Assembly (NCBI GenBank): GCA_024195585.1 | Contig: SWBL01000096.1 | Span: 62,001-126,000, forward strand | Reading direction: 5' to 3' | Source: Aureobasidium sp. EXF-3400 | Taxonomy: Eukaryota > Ascomycota > Dothideomycetes > Dothideales > Saccotheciaceae | DNA: 64,000 nucleotides | Shown: piece after piece, positions 1 to 10,884 of the stretch | How the letters are laid out: the number at the start of each line of letters is the position of its first letter | Position numbering within the stretch: position 1 is the first letter of the stretch | Program-made: the position numbers and the translations under genes | Notes under the pieces: model-generated | Databases searched by the model: none | What the model saw: only the letters and a program-made list of their open reading frames with translations | Told to the model about the DNA's origin: nothing

Positions 1-828
1 CACTCTTGAAGATACCAGAGCCAACAAAGACACCGTCGCAGCCCATCTGCATCATCAGAGCAGCGTCAGCGGGGGTAGCGATACCACCAGCGGCGAAGTT
101 GACAACAGGCAGACGCTTGAGCTGGACGGTCTCCTTGAGAAGCTCGTACTGAACACCGATCTCACGACCGAAAGCGCGGAGCTCGGGTTCGGACATGGCG
201 GCAGCGCGAGCGATCTGCTGGTTGACGGTCTGCATGTGGCGGACAGCCTCGATAACATCGCCAGTACCAGCCTCACCCTTTGTGCGGATCATGGCAGCAC
301 CCTCGGCGATACGGCGCAGGGCCTCACCGAGGTCACGGCAGCCGCAGACGAAGGGAATCTTGTATGAGTGCTTCTCGACGTGGTAGATGGGGTCGGCGGG
401 GGTAAGGACCTCGGACTCGTCAATGTAGTCGACACCGATGGCTTCGAGGATCTGGCACTCGACGATGTGACCGATACGGGCCTTGGCCATGACAGGGATG
501 GTGACGGTCTCCATGATCTCCTTGATCATGGCGGGGTCGGACATGCGGGCAACACCGCCGTCCTTGCGAATATCGGCGGGGACACGCTCGAGAGCCATGA
601 CGGCGCAGGCACCGGCCTCTTCGGCGATGCGAGCCTGAGTGGTTGTTAGTGACATTGCCGTCGGGGAGACATAGAACACGAGCGCACCTGCTCAGCATTG
701 ACGACGTCCATGATGACACCGCCCTTCAGCATGCGGGCGAGACCGGCCTTGACAGCGAACGAGGCGACTCCGTCAGTGCCATTGGCGCCGTCGTGCTTGC
801 CGTTGGTGGTGGGTAGTGTGGTGGCCAT
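1..828 (-). CDS. PDX1: Pyridoxal 5'-phosphate synthase, PdxS/SNZ subunit (3' end outside window)
   Basis: Lyase subunit of the glutaminase-dependent vitamin B6 pathway. It makes PLP from ribose 5-phosphate, glyceraldehyde 3-phosphate and ammonia in the cytosol. Exon 1 is 688-828 (47 codons, start ATG at 828). The intron is 635-687, with a CACTAAC branch site, and exon 2 runs from 634 off the left edge. Joined, it reads [12 protein letters not shown] then [16 protein letters not shown], the conserved SNZ N-terminus. The two lysines that carry sugar intermediates are visible in [10 protein letters not shown] and [10 protein letters not shown]. The last residues seen ([12 protein letters not shown]) are in the barrel's phosphate-binding region, so roughly the last 60-70 residues are missing. 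No SNO glutaminase gene lies in the visible upstream flank. The family assignment is very secure; only the C-terminus is unseen. Confidence 0.95.
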
Positions 829-1560
829 TGTGAGTATGTGTGTGAGTTGGAGAGATGCAAAAGAAATAAAGATTGAGGGAAAGATATGCGTGAGAGAAAA
901 GAGGGATGGTCTTAGGTTTCCAAGATTTATAAAAGTATATCTCGCCTGGGAAGTTCGCCCTTCTTTCGAGTGACTCACCTGCCTATTGGAGGCATTATTA
1001 CTCAAGAAAAACACACAGCCGTAGGGCGGCGAACTGCCAAGGTGCTGCTTCTCCGTCGAGAACAATCCATGTCCCACGCGATTGCCCCGCTGTCGGCGGA
1101 AGGCGCGGACCCTGCCACCAAGAACGCCGAACAACCGTCCCTGCACTCCGATTGGCTCTGGAAAGTGGCTGCGAGTATGGAAAATGCATACGAAGATGGA
1201 TATCATTCTTACCTGCGGCAATAGCTACGAAAATCGAATTGTACATAGACTCGTCCAACTGCCTTCGCTCGCTGGCAATAGCTATACCATAGATTTATAA
1301 GATAAACTCAAGTTCAAACAGTTTTGCAAGTTTCATTTGTCACAATTGCAGCGCACCACTCTCCGCATCTTCAGGGTCGGTCGGTCCAAGCGCAAGATCC
1401 GCAGCGTCATTGACATCCGACGACAATCAGAGCAAGCAACCACCGACAAGTCAACACCTCCTTACCATCAATCAAACCAGTCATCAATCTATACCAGTGA
1501 CTCACACGCAGGAAATCACACCACTTAGACTTCTCAATTCGAAACACCACATCCCCAACA
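829..1560. other. Divergent intergenic region, PDX1 / FUN14 gene
   Basis: 732 bases between two divergent starts, so it must hold both promoters. I see pyrimidine/adenine-rich leader sequence before each ATG but no convincing TATA box. The short reading frames here have no recognisable features. Confidence 0.6.
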
Positions 1561-2167
1561 ATGTCATTCCTACTGGCCTCCCGCCCAATGGGCATCGGAC
1601 TCGGTCTCGGCGCAGCATTCACATCTTACTCTCTGCTCAGACCCCGTAGAAACCTTCTGGCGCTGTGTGACTCGAGCGCTGCGTTCAATTCCTACACAAA
1701 GAATGCCAAAACACCGGTTGTAACACGCAAAGGTGGTTTGAACCCCAATGCTGTCCGTCAAATTTCGAGTGGAAGTATTGCCGGTATGTCTCGATCACTC
1801 TGTACTAAAGAAATGTAAGAGAGAGGAAATGCTTATGGTTACAGGTGTTCTTGGCGGTATGGCCGTATCTCTCTTCTCTAAGCCCTTGACTCTGCTCATT
1901 GGACTGTTGATTGTTGGTGTGCAGGTATGTTTTGTCTTTTCCTTCTTACCTACTCTAAACAATACATCTCTTACACTCCTTTCGCAATTGCTGATCTTGA
2001 CGTCAAAACAGTTTGCAGAGTCACAATTGGGCATTAGCCTCCTTCCTTATGGCCGCCTGCAACGCTACTTTACCAACATCAATCTGCGCTCGGCCATGCA
2101 GGATAACGTAGCATTCAAGCTGGCCTTTGGCGCTACATTTGCATTGACTGGATTTGCTCAGCTGTAG
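1561..2167 (+). CDS. FUN14-family mitochondrial membrane protein
   Basis: Three exons: 1561-1783, 1845-1924 and 2012-2167, giving 152 residues. Introns of 61 and 87 nt have GTATGT donors, and all phases close. The C-terminal two thirds is the FUN14 domain: a Gly-rich hydrophobic pair (GVLGGMAVSLFSKPL, then LLIGLLIVGVQ), a short amphipathic stretch, and a final hydrophobic segment ending FALTGFAQL. The N-terminus is basic and Ser-rich (positions 1-35), compatible with mitochondrial import. Metazoan FUNDC1 is an outer-membrane mitophagy receptor. I do not see a clear LIR motif in the N-terminus here, so a receptor role is not supported by sequence. It is probably a small mitochondrial membrane protein of unknown function. 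Confidence 0.85.
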
Positions 2168-2352
2168 AGTTGTAAAGTGTACATACACACAGCTTCGAGA
2201 ACATGAAGCATACCAGAGTATTATAGAGCTTGTAAATATAGCCTAGTATTCCATTACGTTCATAATATTTCAATTGTGCCTTTTCTATGTTCTGGCAGTG
2301 TCCAGCGAGCAAGTATTTACAAAAAAGAGCATGTCAAATCACTCGAGACATG

Positions 2353-3891
2353 CTATGTCCTGTAATCACCATTGATGGTGACGTATTCGTGGCTAAAGTC
2401 GCAGGTGTAGACGGTTGCCTCACCAACATCAGTTTCCTTGTTGCTCAACTTGACGAGGATTTCCAAGTCCTCCATCTCGAGGATGGCGGCAGCACGGGCT
2501 TCATCGACAGCTTGAGGCTCACCGTTGATCAGCAATTTGAGCTCCTCAGAACCATCGGCAGGAACGAAGGAGACAGAGGTTTGTTGAGGACGGACACATG
2601 TGTTTCCTGGAGCATAGCCGATGGCGCAGAGAATGCGACCCCAGTTGGCGTCTTTGCCATACAGGGCGGTCTTGACGAGAGCGGAGGTAGCGATCGAGTT
2701 GGCGACAGTGTGGGCAGCAGTGTGGTTGTCAGCCTTTGTCACCCTTACGGTAACGAACTTGGTGGCTCCCTCGCCATCACGGACGATGAGCTTGGCCAGA
2801 TCCTCCATGAAGGATGTCAAGACCCTGTTCATCTCCTTGTAGTCTTCTGACTGCTTTGCGAGCTTCTCTCCGAATAGAGAGGCACCCCTGGCAGGAAGTT
2901 CCTTTGCATGCAGGTGGTTGAGACGGACGGGCTCGCTCTTGGGAGCGGCCATGCCGTTGGAGAAGAGAGCGACACTGTCATTGGTGCTGGTGTCGCCATC
3001 AACAGTGATGCGGTTGAAGGAAGAGTTTGTAGCAGTCGAGAGAAGTACCCTCAGGGCAGTCTTTTGAATAGGGGCGTCCGTGCAAACCACGCCGAGAAGG
3101 GTGGCCATGTTGGGGTGAATCATACCAGCTCCTTTGGTCATGCCGGCGAGAGAGAAGTTAATGCCGGGGTATGAAGGAAGCGTGAACTGGCGAGAAAGAA
3201 GCTTGGGGAAGGTATCGGTGGTGCAGATGGCGCGAGCTGAACGGAGCCAGTGATCGTGTGTGTTGCCCAGGGATTCGACCAGGGTAGGGATCTTTGCTTC
3301 GATGCGATCGATGGGGAGACGCTGTCCAATGACACCAGTACTCATGACCAGAGTACGGATGCTGGATACATCTTGGTCGTCGTCGGCAATCTTGACAGCA
3401 CCCTCTTTGATGCTCTCTTTGGCCTCGACTTCGGCAGACTTGTCGTATGGACTCGGGTTGCGCTCGTTCAAGAGGTTGTGGGTGAGCTTGGCCATGCGGA
3501 TTGCATCCTCACGTCCACCTTTTCCTGTGACGGCATTGGCACAACCAGAGTTGATTACGACACCCCTGATGCTCTTGCTCTGGTGCTGGAACATGATCTT
3601 CTTGCTGACGCTCACGGGAGCAGCCTGGAAATGGTTCTGGGTGGTGACCAGGGCAGCTGAGCAGGGAACCTCGGAAGCGATCAGGGCGAGATCGTCAAAT
3701 TTTGTGTTTGAGGCCTTAACCTGAGCATGCGCGCTACCGACAACGAAGCCTTTGGGGTATGTTCCCTCGGTGGGGACATATTTGGCCTTGTTGGGTGGAA
3801 TTGCGCCGTCGGTAGGAGCTGAGTAGCATCGGGTTTGTTGTACTGATAGCGATAGCAACCGACGAGCGGCTGTCGATCGGGAGGTGGCCAT
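2353..3891 (-). CDS. Mitochondrial glutamate N-acetyltransferase / ornithine acetyltransferase (ArgJ)
   Basis: Single exon, 512 residues. Moves the acetyl group from N-acetylornithine to glutamate, closing the cyclic arginine pathway; also acts as N-acetylglutamate synthase in many fungi. The precursor cleaves itself before a Thr nucleophile. That site is visible as [15 protein letters not shown], with Thr at about residue 264. The oxyanion-hole region (STGVIG, residues about 184-189) and the C-terminal NWGRI motif are also present. I chose the ATG at 3891 because the next 20 residues are rich in Arg/Ser and lack acids ([20 protein letters not shown]), a mitochondrial presequence. An in-frame upstream codon at 3981 would bury it. 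Length and motifs match ECM42/ARG7-type enzymes. Confidence 0.95.
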   Translation of the reverse strand: MATSRSTAARRLLSLSVQQTRCYSAPTDGAIPPNKAKYVPTEGTYPKGFVVGSAHAQVKASNTKFDDLALIASEVPCSAALVTTQNHFQAAPVSVSKKIMFQHQSKSIRGVVINSGCANAVTGKGGREDAIRMAKLTHNLLNERNPSPYDKSAEVEAKESIKEGAVKIADDDQDVSSIRTLVMSTGVIGQRLPIDRIEAKIPTLVESLGNTHDHWLRSARAICTTDTFPKLLSRQFTLPSYPGINFSLAGMTKGAGMIHPNMATLLGVVCTDAPIQKTALRVLLSTATNSSFNRITVDGDTSTNDSVALFSNGMAAPKSEPVRLNHLHAKELPARGASLFGEKLAKQSEDYKEMNRVLTSFMEDLAKLIVRDGEGATKFVTVRVTKADNHTAAHTVANSIATSALVKTALYGKDANWGRILCAIGYAPGNTCVRPQQTSVSFVPADGSEELKLLINGEPQAVDEARAAAILEMEDLEILVKLSNKETDVGEATVYTCDFSHEYVTINGDYRT

Positions 3892-4147
3892 GGTGCTGGC
3901 GACTGTCGATTGATTGGTATGAATAGACAATTGATTAGGAGGAAGGAAAATACATGGAAACCTCGAGCGTGGGTGAGTCAAACTGCATGCACGATAAGGG
4001 CTACCACCACTTATCGCAGGATCTTATCAATCTAATCTCATCAACATGCGGAGGATGCGGCCGGCTAATCTTGCTGCCTTTGTCGGACTTGCAAGCGGGC
4101 ATTCAGGTAAACAATAGTCTGCCAACACGTCAAACAAACGACGACCA

Positions 4148-5893
4148 ATGCCCAAACGAACGAGAAGCGACGATGGAGAAGATGCCACAGAAGGCGCTCA
4201 AGAGGCCGACGTGGAAATGACACCGTCAAAGAGGAGGATGATCGACGCAGAAACTCCCTCACGACACACGAATGCAGATACGCCCTCGAAACACCGCTCC
4301 ATCCTCAAGTCGACCCTGAAGCAACAAGGCACTCCCACATCTCTACGGAAGGTCCTCTTTTCCACTCCGGCCAAACCCGGTGATTACGACCTCGAAGATG
4401 CGGCGACCAAGGACTCTCCCTTGACAGCCGCCCTCAATGCAGACCGTTCCGCCAGGCGCAAGAGTCACAAGACTTTGTTCGATCCACAAGATGACGACGA
4501 GTCTGCTATACACGATACTGATCTTGAAGACGCATTGGCTCGTGAGATCCTGCAAGATGAAGTAGAGTCAGACCAAGACATGGCAGAGGGAGACAATATC
4601 ACCGTCACTCCTGGCACTCCGTCAAAAACTCCCCGCCCAAGAGGAAGACCAAAGGGGAAGAAGAGACAGCCATCTCCCACTCCACAAGACATGCCGCCAC
4701 ATGAGCTGTACTTCTTCCAGAATAGACCAGGAGGTATCAAGACATCAGCCAACACCCTGCCGACCAATGCTCTTCTCAACCACGACGACTACTTTGCCAA
4801 AATAAATGCATACACAGATCCACATGCTGCAGACACAGCCTTCCTGGCCGGTTTACACGAGAACAGCTTCGATCAGTGATTGTTTGAGCTCGAGCAAGGC
4901 TTCAACATCTGCATCTATGGCTATGGCTCCAAACGTCATCTTCTTCTCGACTTTGCTGACCATTACTACCAATCTACAGACAAGCCTAATCTTGTCATTG
5001 TCAATGGTTACTCGCCTAACATCTCGGTCAGAGATGTCTTGACCACCATTGCAAAACATGCCCTACCTTCAACAGTAGCCAGCAAGCTCCCTCTCCAGCC
5101 TCAGGCTCTCCTGGACGCACTTCTCTCTGCCTTGACAGCTAACCCTCCTTCCACCCCTATCTGCATACTCACCCACTCGATCGACAGTCCTTTCTTCCGC
5201 AAACCGCTCTTTCAATCTACCATCTCAGCTCTGGCTGCTCACTCTAGCATATGTCTGGTCGCATCTGCAGATACACCGACCTTCCCCCTGCTTTGGGACG
5301 TATCTCAGCGTTCCTCCCTCCGTTTTCTGTTCCACGATACCACAACCTTTGCGCCCTATACTGCAGAACTCGATCCGGTAGAAGAGGTCAACATACTCTT
5401 GAACCGCAGTGGTCGTCGCATAGGCGGAAAGGACGGTGTGGCATATGTACTGCGCTCGTTACCTGAGAACGCAAGGAACTTGTTCCGCATCTTGGTCGCC
5501 GAACAGTTGGCTCTCGCCGACTCTACCTTCGAGACACAACCCGGCTCTCCTGATTCAGACAGCATCATCGGCCACTCTGGCGATGACATGGACATGGACC
5601 ATGGCAATGTCACGAAACCCACTCGTGGTCGCGGTCGTCCGCCAAAGAAGGCACCAGCACCAAAAGTCAAGGCTCACAAGACTTCCTCGTTTGTCGGTGT
5701 CGAGTACAGGACATTGTATCACAAAGCTGTCGAGGAGTTTGTTTGTTCGTCAGAGATGAGTTTCAGGACTTTGCTCAAAGAGTTTCACGATCACGACATG
5801 GTGGAAAGCAAGAAAGACGGACTGGGTGTCGAAAGACTGGCTGTGCCGTTTGGAAGAGAAGATCTCGAAGATATGTTGCAAGAGTTGGTGTGA
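4148..5893 (+). pseudogene. ORC2: Origin recognition complex subunit 2, interrupted by an in-frame TGA
   Basis: One continuous frame of 582 codons with a single internal stop, TGA at 4877-4879. The N-terminal half (codons 1-243) is acidic and disordered, with TPSK/TPSRH motifs and an AT-hook core (PRGRPKGKK). It ends in the conserved PPHELYFFQNRPGG block and ENSFDQ. After the TGA the frame continues LFELEQGFNICIYGYGSKR, the hallmark of the ORC2 AAA+-like domain. A second AT-hook (TRGRGRPPKK) lies at about codons 495-504, before the C-terminal winged helix. Family members have Gln-Trp where this reads Gln-stop, so one base (TGG to TGA) explains the break. ORC2 is essential for replication licensing, and the rest of the frame is uneroded. 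This is therefore more likely a sequence error, a recent allele or a recoded stop than a decayed gene; it is typed as pseudogene only because of the stop. No plausible intron removes it. Confidence 0.85.
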
Positions 5894-7043
5894 TAGGAGT
5901 CAAGGAGTCATCTGCAGTTTAGGAGGGCTATCATCATGCGTCTTCTCCTTTTCGAAGCTATATATTCGATGAATCTTGAAACCCTCCCAGCGGCGTGTAC
6001 CAGCCAGCCATGGGGACGCCTGTGGCCGAGCTGGTACGCGCACCGCCAACAAAAACCAATGTTACCGTCATGTGGTCTAGGAAGTATTGGGACCCAAGCT
6101 GCCTATTCCCTTGATGTGTGCAGAGGTTTTTTCAGGAGCGCCTGCGGGCAAACTTGTTTTTTTGCTTACCGTTCCGGGTAGACTTTCTTTTGTTAGTCTC
6201 ACTAGAGGTTGTGAGCAGTGTTGTTGTGGGTTCTGAGTGTTGGCATCTGACCAAGACTTGAGACTTTCGGCTGTGGTTCAAGTTACATGGCGACGACCGA
6301 GCTGAAGCTTGCTGAGTTGTTGTGGTGCATTTACTTGTCTTCAAGCACATAGAAAGGACTCTGAATGTCTTGCAGCATTGACCATTCGTCTGCTACCAGA
6401 CTAGTCCCTTCCATGAACAACTGTATCCTCCTCGCAATAAAACTCATGTGCCATGTTTGTGAGACAGAGGATCGTCTAATACTCTTTCGCAAATTGATGG
6501 TCCTGTCGGCGAGAATGTCTCTTAGTGTGTGCGACTTCCGCCGAACACACGAGACTGCTGTTTCTTGTGCTCCAGATGAGATCGCGTGTGTTCAAGCATG
6601 AGCTGTTGTTACCGATCGAGTAACTATCATTGAGAAATCTATGTCTCAGGTCTCAGTATCATACGCTGAGGACTGAGATTTCGCTGCCTTGCTTGTGAGT
6701 TTGTCTCTCTGTCCAACAAGCGTTTTTTGTCTAATTTACGTTTCCACAGGATCCGCGAGAGGAAATAGTAGAGATAGGATACTTCAGAGAGACAATTGTC
6801 TTGGAAGATGCACAACATGTCTCGGTCAAAAGCGTGTTTCTCAAATCAAGTGCTTCGGTCTTTCCTTGTCTTGTCATGTCTCGAATCTGATCCTGCGACT
6901 CTACCATATGTATGACCGGATACATAAGTACCTACACCAACTCAATCCTCAATCCAAATCATCAACCCAAATCTCGACCCACCACCAGAAACCCACGCTC
7001 AATTCATCACCAAAATCACCTTTACCCCCTCAAACCTACCACA
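5894..7043. other. Intergenic region after ORC2
   Basis: 1150 bases with only short, compositionally poor reading frames. T-rich runs near 6126 and 6160 could serve as transcript ends for ORC2. The last 100 bases are A/C-rich and look like the leader of the next gene. I see no tRNA, repeat or conserved domain. Confidence 0.5.
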
Positions 7044-7679
7044 ATGAGTGACCCTCCAATCTCCAGATACGGAGGCTACGTCCACTCCAATCCCAACTAC
7101 GAAGACTTTGAAATGTGGAACTCTGTCTGCGAAGACGCCGAGCCAGACTGGGAGTACAGGAACGCCCAGAGAGAAGCAAGAGAACAACGGGAAAGAGCGC
7201 AGAGAGCAGCTGAGAGAATGGAACAAGAACAGAAGGAGAAGAGACAGAGAGAAGAGCAAGAGAGGAAGGAATGGGAAGCTAGACGAGCTCTAGCAAGAAA
7301 AGAAGCTGCAAAAAAGGAGCAAGAGAAGAAGGAAAGAGAGACAGAATCCTACTGGAGAAGGAGCGAAGCAGTTCATACCGGTTCACAACGTCACTGGACA
7401 TCCCAAAACGAACAAGCATCCAACGATATCGAACACCTTTTCGTCATCCACCACAACCACAACTCTAATTTCGAAGAAGAGGATGTAGTACTCGGAGCTG
7501 AAGACGACAGACTCCAGAGCGAACACGAAAAGCCTGTTGACCCAAACCTTGTCTTCGAACTGGACCACGTTGAAGATATCCTGAGAACAGTGGCTGAAAG
7601 TCTAAGAACCGAGCAAGAGGAGAGCATGAGGATTGATGAAGCAAAGAGCGTGGATAATGAAGATACTACCCACACTTAA
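7044..7679 (+). CDS. Hypothetical charged coiled-coil protein
   Basis: 211 residues in one exon. The ATG at 7044 follows an A/C-rich leader (CCTACCACA), typical of fungal starts; the open frame extends upstream to 6912 but only through low-complexity leader sequence. Residues about 40-110 are almost wholly Glu/Arg/Lys/Gln with repeated REQRER/KEQEKKER units, predicting a long helical coiled coil. The C-terminal half is acidic. There is no signal peptide, membrane segment or known domain. I cannot name a function. The bias is consistent with a real protein, but composition alone is weak support. Confidence 0.55.
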   Translation: MSDPPISRYGGYVHSNPNYEDFEMWNSVCEDAEPDWEYRNAQREAREQRERAQRAAERMEQEQKEKRQREEQERKEWEARRALARKEAAKKEQEKKERETESYWRRSEAVHTGSQRHWTSQNEQASNDIEHLFVIHHNHNSNFEEEDVVLGAEDDRLQSEHEKPVDPNLVFELDHVEDILRTVAESLRTEQEESMRIDEAKSVDNEDTTHT

Positions 7680-7757
7680 TCCCCAGCAGCTGGCTGGTCC
7701 GGAGGTTGCATCTTGATGTGAGAGATCGTATTTGTGGTGCCTTTCTGGGACACATGT

Positions 7758-7821
7758 GTTTGGGAGTCTAGGAGTTTGGGAGTCTAGGAGTTTGGGAGTC
7801 TAGGAGTTTGGGAGTCTAGGA
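7758..7821. repeat. 16-bp tandem repeat, four copies
   Basis: The unit gtttgggagtctagga occurs four times in perfect succession, followed by a partial fifth copy. It lies in the 391-base gap (7680-8070) between two convergent genes, 79 bases after the coiled-coil gene's stop codon. The rest of the gap shows nothing recognisable. Such an array is likely to vary in length between strains. Confidence 0.95.
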
Positions 7822-8070
7822 GTTTGAGTTCGATTGATCTTACTATCGACGTCACAGTAAATAAAGGCAGCTATCATGATAGAACACATACTGTCCCTCT
7901 ACCTGCGGCGAATGTTGTGCGGTTCGCAACAGCCTACATGTATATCAGGCTCACAAAAACACTGTGAATCACAGTACAGGACATAATCAAGAAGAGAAGT
8001 TCTTTTACGCATCTAGGCTGTGAATGTCTGTCTATGTACAACAATTTATCAAGAAGCACATTCATCAATC

Positions 8071-10884
8071 TCAATGAACATATTTGATGGTGAAAGGCTG
8101 AGTCTCAGCACTGTCGTAATCAGCGGGATTTGTCGCATCTCCGAAAATTCTCAGGGCGCGGACAAGAATAGAGTAAGTTCCAGCGGGAACTCTTGAGCCA
8201 TCATCGAGGACACCGTAGAAAGCAGTGCTCCAGGCATTGGCTCTAGGCTGGTAGACAGATGGTGTGCCAGCAATAGCACCAAGAGTCTTGACGCCGAGGA
8301 TAGTAGTGGTGTTGGTGTAAGTGCCGTATGTAGAGTTTGAGGGAATGAGATCAGCGCGAATAAGAGATGATGGCATGACAAGACCAATTCTCAAGTTGGG
8401 AATCAGGAGGCCGGTCGAGTTGTCAGTAGTGCCGTTGACAGTGGTGTTGGCGATCGAGATCGTGAAGACAGTGCTAGCGTTCAGAGGAACGAAGGTGTTG
8501 TCGGAGGTGCTAGTGATGTAGGGGTATCCAGTGCTGGGGTCAAGAACAGTGGCGTCCTTGAGCGAAGATGCGACACCAGCATAAGGCACGTGGAGAGAAT
8601 CGCCATTGGTACCGTTGATGGTAATGAAGCCTGAGTAAACGGGAATACGAGCAGTTGTGAGATCCTTGGGGAGGGACAGCGTGACGATGACAACCTCAGA
8701 CTTGCCGGCGGCGACACTAATGCTGCTAGAGCTCAATTGCACGGTTGCTCCGGAAGTGACGAGGTCTGGAGGGAAGGTTTGAGGCTGAGTGCTACCATCA
8801 TCAGGAAGAGTGTAGGCGGTGGCAGCATTGACATAGTCGAAATTGTAGGTGATCTCGCTGCTGCCACGGTTGGTGATAGTGAAGTTGGCCTCCTTGACGA
8901 AGTGGGCTGTGTCATTGAAGGCGAGGTTCGCGACATCGATAACGGTAGATGTGTGGACAGCAGCAAAAGCGTCGACCTCACCACCTCCCTGTTGAACAAC
9001 AGGAGCCAGGTAGTCGTAAGTGGTCTTGCCATCGTTGAAGGTGACAGGATGACCAGTAGTGCCAAGGATGCTGCGGATAGTGTAAGGATCAAGGTCAGGA
9101 CGAGCCTGCTTCATGAGTGCAACAACACCAGCGACGAAAGGAGTGGCCATTGAAGTACCGGACAAGACGCCGTAGCCGCCCTGCTCAAGGGGAAGAGTCG
9201 ACAAGATGTTGCCACCAGGAGCGGAGATCTCAGGCTTGACATAGGCTTCGTTGGTAGGGTTCCACATTGAGAAGGTAGACATGTGTCCGCCGGTGACGTT
9301 GTTGGGAGGGCTGGAGAAGACGGTCAATTTGCCGTCGATGCTGACCTGGATAGCAGATCCGGCGTTAAGACTGGCAACCCAGGAAGCACCTTGTGCAGCG
9401 GAAACCATGGCTGCACCGATGATATCAGGGTCAGTGACGCTAGGAGAGGTAAGACTGGGGGCGTTATTGTAGAACAGGATGTACTGTGCTCCAAAGGCGG
9501 CAACGTTCGCGGCCTTGGTGTCAAAAGTACAAGTTCCACGACGGATAAGGACGAGCTTTCCAGCAAGATCAGGGGTGTCGGCAGGAAGAGGCTCACAAGC
9601 ATCATTAGTGATAGTGCTGTCCTTGCTTACGGCCCAGAGGGGAAGGCTGACGTTGGGCATGCCGATAGCAGCCGCCAGGTAGCCGAATTGGCCATTGGTT
9701 GAGTTATCAACGCTGTATCTGCCGTAAGTGGTGAACACAGGAGACTCGATGTTGTCGATAGATCCAACAGCGATAACGCCAATGCCATCTGCGGCAGATG
9801 AACCGTAGAACAAGCCTTCAGAGCCATCGTTACCAGCAGCAAGAGTGCAGGGGGTTCCAGCCGCAACGATGCGAGAGACTACAACAGTCCATGGCTCCTC
9901 TGTGAAGCATTAGTATCGTACTTTCAAGGCCTCATAAGACAACTCACCAGTCCAGCCGTTGGGACCACCGATACTGGCAGTGATGATATCGGCTCCATCC
10001 TCGTAAGCACGAGTAAAAGCATCAATCAGAACGTCGTCACCAGCGCTTCCGGAGCATCCAAAAACTCTGTAAGCACCAAGAGTTGCATCAGGGGCGACAC
10101 CAGTGAAGTTGTAAGGGTTAGTGCCAGCTGCCACGATACCGGCAACATGAGTGCCATGCTCGTTACAACCAGAGTACGGGTCAGGATCAGGCACAGGGAT
10201 GTTAGTACCGTCGTAGTCATCACCGACCAAGTCATAACCCTTTCCGAAGTCAGCAATTGTTTTCAAATCTCACATAGAATTACTTACATGGGCAACCTTG
10301 CATCCAGGGCCAAAACAGCCACCAAGAGCAGGGTGAAGGTAATCGATTCCAGTGTCAATGATGGCAACGAAAGTTCCGTTTCCGGTCAAGCCTTCAGCGT
10401 GCAATCTGTCAACGTGACCCATCAGGTGAGTAGAGAAGGTATCAGAAGATGTCGAAGAATTGGATCCGTTGGACCAAGGAGCAGTTGCGAAATCTTGCTT
10501 GTCGTAAAGTGAGATAGGCCAGACCTTGCGAACAACGGGCATGGCTTGAATATCCGAAGCGACCACTGCCTGGTCAAGACCAGTATCAACATGGAAAGAA
10601 AGTCCCTTGAAGAGGGAAGAAGAGAGATCCATGCGGTGTGTAGGGTTCATCTTTTTGTCTGAAAGATCAGAATAGAAGCTAGATTTGGTCTATCAAACAT
10701 GTCAATGGCTAGTTTTCGAGTACAAAAGATCAAGACACACATCAGAAGCAATGGACATGACATCCTCGAACTCCACGATGTATCCACCAGGGACAACACT
10801 GCGCTTCTTCTTGTCGCCATTGTCTGTGACTGCGGCAAGAACTGAAGGGGCAAGAGCCAAAAGAGTGACGATGTTGAACAACAT
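8071..10884 (-). CDS. Secreted subtilisin-like serine protease (S8, Vpr-type, with PA domain)
   Basis: Four exons on the minus strand: 10737-10884, 10288-10658, 9948-10239 and 8071-9899. Phases close to 879 residues. Signal peptide MLFNIVTLLALAPSVLAA is followed by an inhibitor-I9-like propeptide (GGYIVEFED...) and the S8 domain. Catalytic Asp is at about 151 (IIDTGIDYLHP), His at about 201 (EHGTHVAG) and Ser at about 520 (SGTSMATPF). A protease-associated domain is inserted at about 360-450, and an Fn3-like C-terminal region carries many N-glycosylation sequons. It is probably an extracellular or wall-associated endopeptidase. The first intron is the least certain: the donor that keeps frame is GTCTTG at 10736, giving SDVYKKMNP. 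The other introns have strong donors (GTAAGT, GTGAGT) and are 48 nt each. Confidence 0.92.

Noticed and set aside
2287..3660. Several plus-strand frames (up to 187 codons) across the ArgJ gene
   Set aside because: They are shadows of a well-supported minus-strand gene and show no motif.
4876..4980. An intron that would splice out the ORC2 TGA
   Set aside because: The only nearby donor (GTGATT) either pairs with an AG 23 bases away, too short, or with AGs that would remove the conserved GYGSKR segment.
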